11,123 bases of DNA, taken from positions 1 through 11,123 of the forward strand of contig CAIXMD010000012.1 in the NCBI GenBank assembly GCA_903920415.1, written 5' to 3'. Under the pieces are notes generated by a model. It saw only the letters and a list, made by a program, of their open reading frames with translations. It was not told the DNA's origin and made no database searches. Below, piece by piece: positions 6,807 through 11,123 of this stretch. The DNA is from an uncultured Desulfomonile sp. (GTDB taxonomy: Bacteria; Desulfobacterota; Desulfomonilia; Desulfomonilales; Desulfomonilaceae). How positions within the stretch are numbered: position 1 is the stretch's first letter; each line of letters starts with the position of its first letter. The position numbers and the translations under genes were made by a program.

Positions 6807-8024
6807 TCATTCTGAGAACCAGCGTTCCAATAGATAGGGTTTGGTTTTCTCAAACTGGAGGCATTGGTCTTCGATGAACTCTTCAACCTGCTGAGTGTTC
6901 ATGGCCTGGGTTTCCCAAACGAACGACAGAGATTTTGCATAGTACAGAGGAATGAGGGAGCCGAGCAAAGCTTCGCGTGGGACGGCCTTATTTCTGTAAG
7001 CCAATGCAAAATCATAGAGTATTTTTGCCCAGAGATTGGTGGGAAACTCGAAACCATCTTGCGGAAGACCGGCAACCTCCTCCATCTTGTGTAAATTTTG
7101 CGAGTCAAGGAACTCCCTATAGAGATCCCAGTTTGAGTGGAGTCCCGATGTGATCTGTTCGGACAGAGACTTGGTATCAACTTCGACAGGTGGGGGGACC
7201 TCCACATCTCCCACACCAGAACCGAAAACCGCTGTTGGTCTGCTCCATTTCACGTCTTTCCAGAAGCTATCGTAACTGCACATAAGTTCGAATATGGTTC
7301 CCACTACATCGTGAAACATGGTCTCCACATCTGCGGTGAGGTCTCGGACTCGGTGAATCTTGGCTTTACCCATAAAAGACTGGATAACTGCGAGACGGCT
7401 GCGCATGGCTGTTGTGGTCATCCATATACTTATGCCGAAATTCGCCACGGCGTCATCCCACACTTCAAATTCTTTATAAATCCGAGCTAGTTCACCGGAA
7501 AAACCTGCCTCTCCGCCTATCGGTTGGCGTACTCGCCTTCCATAGAGGGCACGGGTCAAGGGATAAACGATGTTGTTGGTAAAACTGCCATCGTACTTGT
7601 GGCGGGTGTATAGGGGAGCAACAAAGTGATAGTTGTCGAAGAGAGGTTCTCCAAGGTTTCGTATCCAAATCGGAGACATGTTCCTTAGGTCTGCGTCAAC
7701 GACAAGAACAGCCTGGGCAGACAACTCCACAGCCTTGAAGAATAAGTTTCGAAGGTTATTTCCTTTTCCCCTTACTCCATTTTCTGTTGACAAATAGATC
7801 TTGGGTGTCTTAGTAGCGGTCTGAAGAAACGCTTGGCAAGTTCCGTCAGGCGAGTTGTTGTCACAGTTTATGATTACAGCCGAACGATTGGGGTAGTATT
7901 TGGAAAGTCCTTTGTCCGCCTGCTGGGTTGGAAAGGATATTAAAGACGCTTCATTATAGGAAGGAATGCCGACTACAATGTCTGCCTTACTGATACCTTC
8001 CGGGTTATCTTCTCTGGATTTCAT
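6807..8024 (-). CDS. GT-A fold glycosyltransferase, mannosylglycerate/glucosylglycerate synthase-like
   Basis: A 405-residue cytosolic glycosyltransferase with no membrane segment. The nucleotide-sugar fold begins with VVGIPSYNEA (17-26), followed by GKGNN at 86-90, the metal-binding DAD at 110-112, QPIGGE at 167-172, an FGISIWMTT stretch at 196-204 and a GKAKIHR segment with His224. From memory, the Rhodothermus mannosylglycerate synthase (GT78) has the same order: GKG, DAD, QPLGGE, a WGID segment and a late metal-ligand His in GKAHR. That suggests synthesis of a compatible solute such as mannosylglycerate or glucosylglycerate, but the sugar donor and acceptor are inference; a generic family 2 enzyme is the alternative. 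ATG at 8024 has only a weak GGGG ribosome site. A promoter candidate lies about 50 bases upstream. A receiver-only response regulator follows. Confidence 0.8.
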   Translation of the reverse strand: MKSREDNPEGISKADIVVGIPSYNEASLISFPTQQADKGLSKYYPNRSAVIINCDNNSPDGTCQAFLQTATKTPKIYLSTENGVRGKGNNLRNLFFKAVELSAQAVLVVDADLRNMSPIWIRNLGEPLFDNYHFVAPLYTRHKYDGSFTNNIVYPLTRALYGRRVRQPIGGEAGFSGELARIYKEFEVWDDAVANFGISIWMTTTAMRSRLAVIQSFMGKAKIHRVRDLTADVETMFHDVVGTIFELMCSYDSFWKDVKWSRPTAVFGSGVGDVEVPPPVEVDTKSLSEQITSGLHSNWDLYREFLDSQNLHKMEEVAGLPQDGFEFPTNLWAKILYDFALAYRNKAVPREALLGSLIPLYYAKSLSFVWETQAMNTQQVEEFIEDQCLQFEKTKPYLLERWFSE

Positions 8025-8054
8025 TTATGTTGCCCCAAGACTTTGCGTTGAGTT

Positions 8055-8069
8055 CCTGAGCAGTTCAGG
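8055..8069. repeat. Short inverted repeat CCTGA-GCAGT-TCAGG at the expected glycosyltransferase transcription start
   Basis: Five-base arms CCTGA (8055-8059) and TCAGG (8065-8069) flank five bases, just downstream of the predicted -10 box. It could be an operator or a small 5' leader hairpin. The arms are short enough to arise by chance, so the call is weak. Confidence 0.2.
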
Positions 8070-8073
8070 CTGT

Positions 8074-8101
8074 ATTCTATCATAAATGGCAGCCCAAGCA
8101 A
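8074..8101 (-). promoter_or_regulatory. Candidate sigma70 promoter for the glycosyltransferase/response regulator pair
   Basis: On the minus strand, TAGAAT (8074-8079) makes a good -10 box and is preceded by TGA, giving an extended -10. TTGCTT (8096-8101) is a weak -35 box at 16 bases. Transcription would begin near 8067, about 43 bases before the ATG at 8024. Based on sequence match and position only. Confidence 0.45.
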
Positions 8102-8162
8102 CCCTGTATCGAAGGTTTCGGATGCTACCGGTCAATCCATCGTTCTCACCGATCAATACTTG

Positions 8163-8192
8163 TTGGCCATTAGGCTCGTTAATCTATACATT
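8163..8192 (+). promoter_or_regulatory. Weak candidate promoter for scpB
   Basis: TTGGCC (8163-8168) is followed after 16 bases by TATACA (8185-8190), or after 18 bases by TACATT (8187-8192). Each box matches consensus only in part. A promoter for scpB must lie in this divergent spacer because the flanking gene runs the other way, and this is the best pair seen. The leader would be about 90 bases long. Confidence 0.25.
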
Positions 8193-8287
8193 TCCTAAAG
8201 CAATGCTACTGAACGGTCAGCTCTCCAAAAGATTACAAAGTGGAAGGCAAAAGAAGAGGGTAGCATTGCAAGAAAACGGACGGAATT

Positions 8288-8866
8288 GTGTCATTAGACA
8301 GAGGGTTTATTAAATCTATTGTGGAAGGGCTCATCTTCGCTCATTCAGAGCCCATCACCCGTGTGGGGATCGCCGCAGTCCTCAAAACAGTTTCCGAGGA
8401 AATCATCCAACAGATATTGGATGAACTGGAACAGGAGTACTTCCACAGAGCCAGGGGCTTCGTACTTACCAATGTGGCTGATGGCTACCAGTTCCGGTCT
8501 CTGCCGAGCACTGCTCCTTGGATACTAGAGATGAAAAGTATCAAGCCATCACGGCTTAGCAGGGCCGCACTGGAAACCCTATCAATTATTGCATACAACC
8601 AGCCGATTACTCGGAGCCGCATAGAAAAAATCCGAGGGGTGGAAACGGCCGGCACCATCAAGAGCTTGCTGGAAAGGGACCTCTTAGTCATAGCAGGACG
8701 GTTGGAAATCCCAGGGCGCCCACTAGTTTACGGCACCTCACGGAGATTTCTTGAGGTCTTCGGGCTGACCAATCTTGCTTGTCTGCCGCCTTTACCCGAC
8801 ATTGAACTCATAATTGATGAGGAGAATGAGCACCAATATCGCAACGACCCACACAATAGTAAGTAA
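8288..8866 (+). CDS. scpB: Segregation and condensation protein B (ScpB), condensin accessory subunit
   Basis: A 192-residue protein of usual ScpB length. It consists of two winged-helix domains: residues 1 to about 85 (SIVEGLIFAHSEPIT, then a GYQFRS segment) and about 90-165. The second contains LSRAALETLSIIAYNQPITR, IRGV and a GRLEIPGRPLVYGTS stretch, the most conserved block of the family. ScpB dimers bind the kleisin ScpA and with SMC form the condensin complex that compacts and separates chromosomes. The GTG at 8288 is the first possible start after an in-frame TAG at 8261 and has GGACGGA just upstream. scpA, its common neighbour, is not in the window. The last 19 codons and stop overlap the end of ugd on the other strand; the C-terminal tail there (rich in Glu, Asn, Asp) is outside the conserved core. 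Confidence 0.94.
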   Translation: MSLDRGFIKSIVEGLIFAHSEPITRVGIAAVLKTVSEEIIQQILDELEQEYFHRARGFVLTNVADGYQFRSLPSTAPWILEMKSIKPSRLSRAALETLSIIAYNQPITRSRIEKIRGVETAGTIKSLLERDLLVIAGRLEIPGRPLVYGTSRRFLEVFGLTNLACLPPLPDIELIIDEENEHQYRNDPHNSK

Positions 8867-10142
8867 AACCCATACTATCCATTTTTTGCGGGTCGTAAAG
8901 GTTCCTCCCATCAAAGATAACGGGTTCCCATAAGGTGTTCTTGATTTTCTCGAAATCGGGATAGCGGAACTCATTCCACTCTGTGACAATTATCAACGCG
9001 TGGGCACCCTCAAGGCACTCATAGTTGTTGGAAGCATATTCTATCGAATTACCAAAGACTTTCTGAGCATTGTCCATGGCCACCGGGTCGAAGGCCCTTA
9101 CACGGGCCCCTTTCTCTAGGAGCACACGTATCACGTCCAGCGAAGGAGCTTCACGAATATCGTCTGTGCGAGGCTTGAAACTCAGTCCCCAAAGTGCGAA
9201 CAACTTCCCTTCCAAGGAGTCGCCGCCGTAATGGGTGAGAATCTTGTTGGAGAAATGATCTCGCTGCATTTTGTTGGCTTCTTGGACCGCTTCAAGGATC
9301 TTGAGTTGAACACCATATTCTACCCCGGTCCGGGTTAGTGCATCTACGTCCTTGGGAAAGCACGATCCACCATACCCTATGCCGGCAAACAAAAACTGAT
9401 TTCCAATCCTAGGATCTGATCCGATACCTGCTCGGACCATTTCTATATCCGCGCCCACCATCTCTGCTAGTCGCGATAGCTCGTTCATGAAAGAGATCTT
9501 GGTTGCCAGGAGGCCATTGGCAGCATATTTGGTCATTTCGGAGGACTGGATGTCCATGACCAAGATGGGTTTGCCGGTCCTGACAAAAGGGCTGTAAAGC
9601 TCCTTAAGAATTTCACCTACCCGAATGTCATCAACTCCTATGACAACCCTGTCGGGCTTCATGCAGTCGTCCGTGGCATTGCCTTCTTTAAGAAACTCAG
9701 GGTTTGATGCTACGTCGAAGGGATGGCTCGTAGTACCGGCTATTATCTCCTTCACTTTTCTGGTGGTTCCGACCGGAACAGTGCTCTTGTTTACGATTAT
9801 TTTATACGTGTTGAGTACCTGGCCGATGTCTTTCGCCACTTTATAGACCTGGGTGAGATCCGCGTGTCCACCCGGTCCTGGAGGAGTTCCTACTGCTATA
9901 AAACAGATAAGAGAATTTTCTATGGTAAACTTAAGATCCGTAGTGAAAGAAAGACGTTTCTTAGCAGCGTTCCGGGCTATCATTTGATCCAGGCCGGGTT
10001 CGTAAATTGGAACGCGTCCCTCAGTGAGGCCCTGTATTTTTTCCTCATCTACGTCCATTAAAATTACATCATTACCCATCTCTGCGAAACATGCGCCAGT
10101 GACAAGTCCAACATATCCCGTCCCAATAACACCCACATGCAT
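8808..10142 (-). CDS. ugd: UDP-glucose 6-dehydrogenase
   Basis: A 444-residue enzyme that oxidises UDP-glucose twice with NAD+ to give UDP-glucuronate, a precursor of surface polysaccharides. The N-terminal Rossmann loop GTGYVG is at 7-12, and acidic residues in the MDVDEEK segment (29-35) contact NAD ribose. TVPVGTT is at 121-127, NPEFLKEG at 147-154, the catalytic-domain segment KYAANGLLATK at 205-215, and the nucleophile Cys261 lies in GYGGSCFPKD. The C-terminal domain has WGLSFKPRTDDIRE and ends with FDGRNLYDP plus a short tail. ATG at 10142 is preferred to a start 15 codons upstream because AGGAG lies eight bases before it and the Rossmann strand then starts at residue 2, as in the family. 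The final 11 or so residues extend past the usual end, into antisense scpB sequence. Confidence 0.96.
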   Translation of the reverse strand: MHVGVIGTGYVGLVTGACFAEMGNDVILMDVDEEKIQGLTEGRVPIYEPGLDQMIARNAAKKRLSFTTDLKFTIENSLICFIAVGTPPGPGGHADLTQVYKVAKDIGQVLNTYKIIVNKSTVPVGTTRKVKEIIAGTTSHPFDVASNPEFLKEGNATDDCMKPDRVVIGVDDIRVGEILKELYSPFVRTGKPILVMDIQSSEMTKYAANGLLATKISFMNELSRLAEMVGADIEMVRAGIGSDPRIGNQFLFAGIGYGGSCFPKDVDALTRTGVEYGVQLKILEAVQEANKMQRDHFSNKILTHYGGDSLEGKLFALWGLSFKPRTDDIREAPSLDVIRVLLEKGARVRAFDPVAMDNAQKVFGNSIEYASNNYECLEGAHALIIVTEWNEFRYPDFEKIKNTLWEPVIFDGRNLYDPQKMDSMGFTYYCVGRCDIGAHSPHQL

Positions 10143-10178
10143 TCGACTTACTCCTGAACCCCAAACCACGTGAGCCGA

Positions 10179-10207
10179 ATTGTACACTCGGCAAAGACCA
10201 GTAACAA
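10179..10207 (-). promoter_or_regulatory. Predicted sigma70 promoter of ugd
   Basis: Minus-strand TTGTTA (10202-10207) and TACAAT (10179-10184) are separated by exactly 17 bases, four of six and five of six matches to consensus. Transcription would start near 10172, leaving a leader of about 30 bases before the ugd ATG. It lies in the 117-base gap after uvrB, so ugd probably has its own promoter even though it runs the same way as uvrB. Confidence 0.6.
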
Positions 10208-10259
10208 TACACGAAAATCTTGTGTTCAGGTAGAAAAATTTAGGCGTATGTAGCGAGTC

Positions 10260-11123
10260 CTACCCATAGAGGAGCTGAATCTTTTCCATCTCGCGAATGC
10301 GATCCCTCAATTGAGCGGCTTTCTCGAATTCCAGATCTCGAGCCGCTTCAAACATCTCCCGCGTAAGGTCTTCTATAAGTTTGGGCATGCGCTCCGGCGG
10401 TTCATCCTGGAAGTCGTGTCTGCGTTCTATCTCCACCGTCACATAATCCTGTTCCGCCAGAGAAGATAAGATATCCTTGATGTCTTTCCGAATGGTCTCA
10501 GGAGTAATGTTATGTTTTTTATTGAATGCGAGTTGAAGCTTTCTCCGTCGATTCGTCTCATCCATGGATTTTCGCATGGATTCAGTGACGCGATCGGCAT
10601 AGAAAATAACCGTACCACCTGAATTCCGGGAAGCCCTTCCCGCAGTCTGTATGAGAGATCTCTCAGAACGGAGGAACCCCTCTTTGTCCGCGTCCAAGAT
10701 CGCTACGAGGGAAACCTCGGGTATGTCTAGCCCCTCCCGGAGAAGATTGATGCCGACGAGCACGTCGAACTCCCCGAGCCTCAAATCCCTAATGATCTCC
10801 ATCCTCTCTATGGTTTTGATCTCTGAGTGCAGGTACCTGACTGCTACGCCCAGGCTTGCGTAGTATTCGGTAAGATCCTCCGCCATCTTCTTGGTAAGAG
10901 TGGTTACTAACACACGCTGCCCCTGATCGACTCTCTTATGAATTTCATCCAGCAAATCATCTACTTGCCCTGATGCAGGCCGAAGTTCTATCACCGGATC
11001 CATTAGCCCTGTAGGCCGGATTAATTGCTGCACCAAGTGGATTTGCGCTTTTTCCAGTTCATAGGGGCCGGGGGTGGCTGAAACATAGATGGCTAGGTTC
11101 ACGAGGGATTCGAATTCCTCGAA
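10260..11123 (-). CDS. uvrB: UvrABC excinuclease subunit B, C-terminal part (5' end beyond the window)
   Basis: The visible 287 codons are the C-terminal two fifths of UvrB, the helicase-like subunit that receives damaged DNA from UvrA and positions UvrC for incision. The fragment opens in FEEFE and SATPGPYE (15-22). It continues with the second RecA-like domain: TTLTKKMAEDL near 74-84, GINLLREGLDIP at 124-135 and the arginine-finger motif QTAGRASRN at 159-167. It ends with the UVR domain (about 247-282, DLEFEKAAQLRDRI), which pairs with the matching UvrC domain. The frame is open to the right edge. A GTG near 11102 is an internal Val, not a start. The stop is TAG at 10260. No hairpin terminator is evident downstream. 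Confidence 0.97.
   Translation of the reverse strand, partial: FEEFESLVNLAIYVSATPGPYELEKAQIHLVQQLIRPTGLMDPVIELRPASGQVDDLLDEIHKRVDQGQRVLVTTLTKKMAEDLTEYYASLGVAVRYLHSEIKTIERMEIIRDLRLGEFDVLVGINLLREGLDIPEVSLVAILDADKEGFLRSERSLIQTAGRASRNSGGTVIFYADRVTESMRKSMDETNRRRKLQLAFNKKHNITPETIRKDIKDILSSLAEQDYVTVEIERRHDFQDEPPERMPKLIEDLTREMFEAARDLEFEKAAQLRDRIREMEKIQLLYG

Noticed and set aside
8086..8313. A 75-codon plus-strand frame just upstream of and overlapping scpB
   Set aside because: No ribosome site before its ATG, no recognisable domain, and it runs through the divergent spacer and into scpB in another frame.
8792..8989. A minus-strand 65-codon frame with a strongly hydrophobic, membrane-like C-terminus
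   Set aside because: It is a shifted frame over the end of ugd and antisense to the acidic, polar tail of scpB, where antisense reading readily yields hydrophobic residues. No ribosome site was seen.

Overview
The window reads as chromosomal DNA of a Gram-negative anaerobe, most likely a Desulfobacterota/Deltaproteobacteria-type bacterium such as a sulfate reducer or syntroph. This is an inference from three things: a ferredoxin-linked 2-oxoacid oxidoreductase cluster with dedicated flavoproteins, a MacA-like periplasmic adaptor (which implies an envelope with two membranes), and an isolated receiver protein of a kind common in that group. No phage, transposon, CRISPR or RNA gene is visible. 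Eight of the nine genes lie on the minus strand; only scpB is on the plus strand.

Layout from right to left, the direction of most transcription. The right edge holds the 3' third of uvrB (DNA repair). After a 117-base gap with a good sigma70-type promoter comes ugd (UDP-glucose to UDP-glucuronate). Its 3' end overlaps the 3' end of convergent scpB (chromosome segregation) by 59 bases. A 263-base divergent spacer separates scpB from a leftward pair: a glycosyltransferase resembling mannosylglycerate/glucosylglycerate synthases, then a receiver-only response regulator. A 281-base gap containing a perfect 12-bp palindrome follows.

The left half is a run of five closely spaced leftward genes: a MacB/LolD-type ABC ATPase, a MacA-like membrane fusion protein, a GltD-like flavoprotein with a C-terminal ferredoxin domain, a short NirB/rubredoxin-reductase-like FAD protein, and a fused gamma-alpha subunit of a 2-oxoacid:acceptor oxidoreductase cut by the left edge. 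The last three are joined by a TGATG overlap and a one-base gap, so they very probably form one translationally coupled unit. Presumably they move electrons between 2-oxoacid oxidation, ferredoxin and a pyridine nucleotide. The ATPase and adaptor lack a permease inside the window.

The most unusual material is this redox module, including a degenerate nucleotide-binding motif in the small flavoprotein and a missing canonical cysteine in the ferredoxin domain of the large one. The permease-less transporter, the glycosyltransferase/receiver pair and the scpB/ugd tail overlap come next. Nothing here is clearly a wholly new system.
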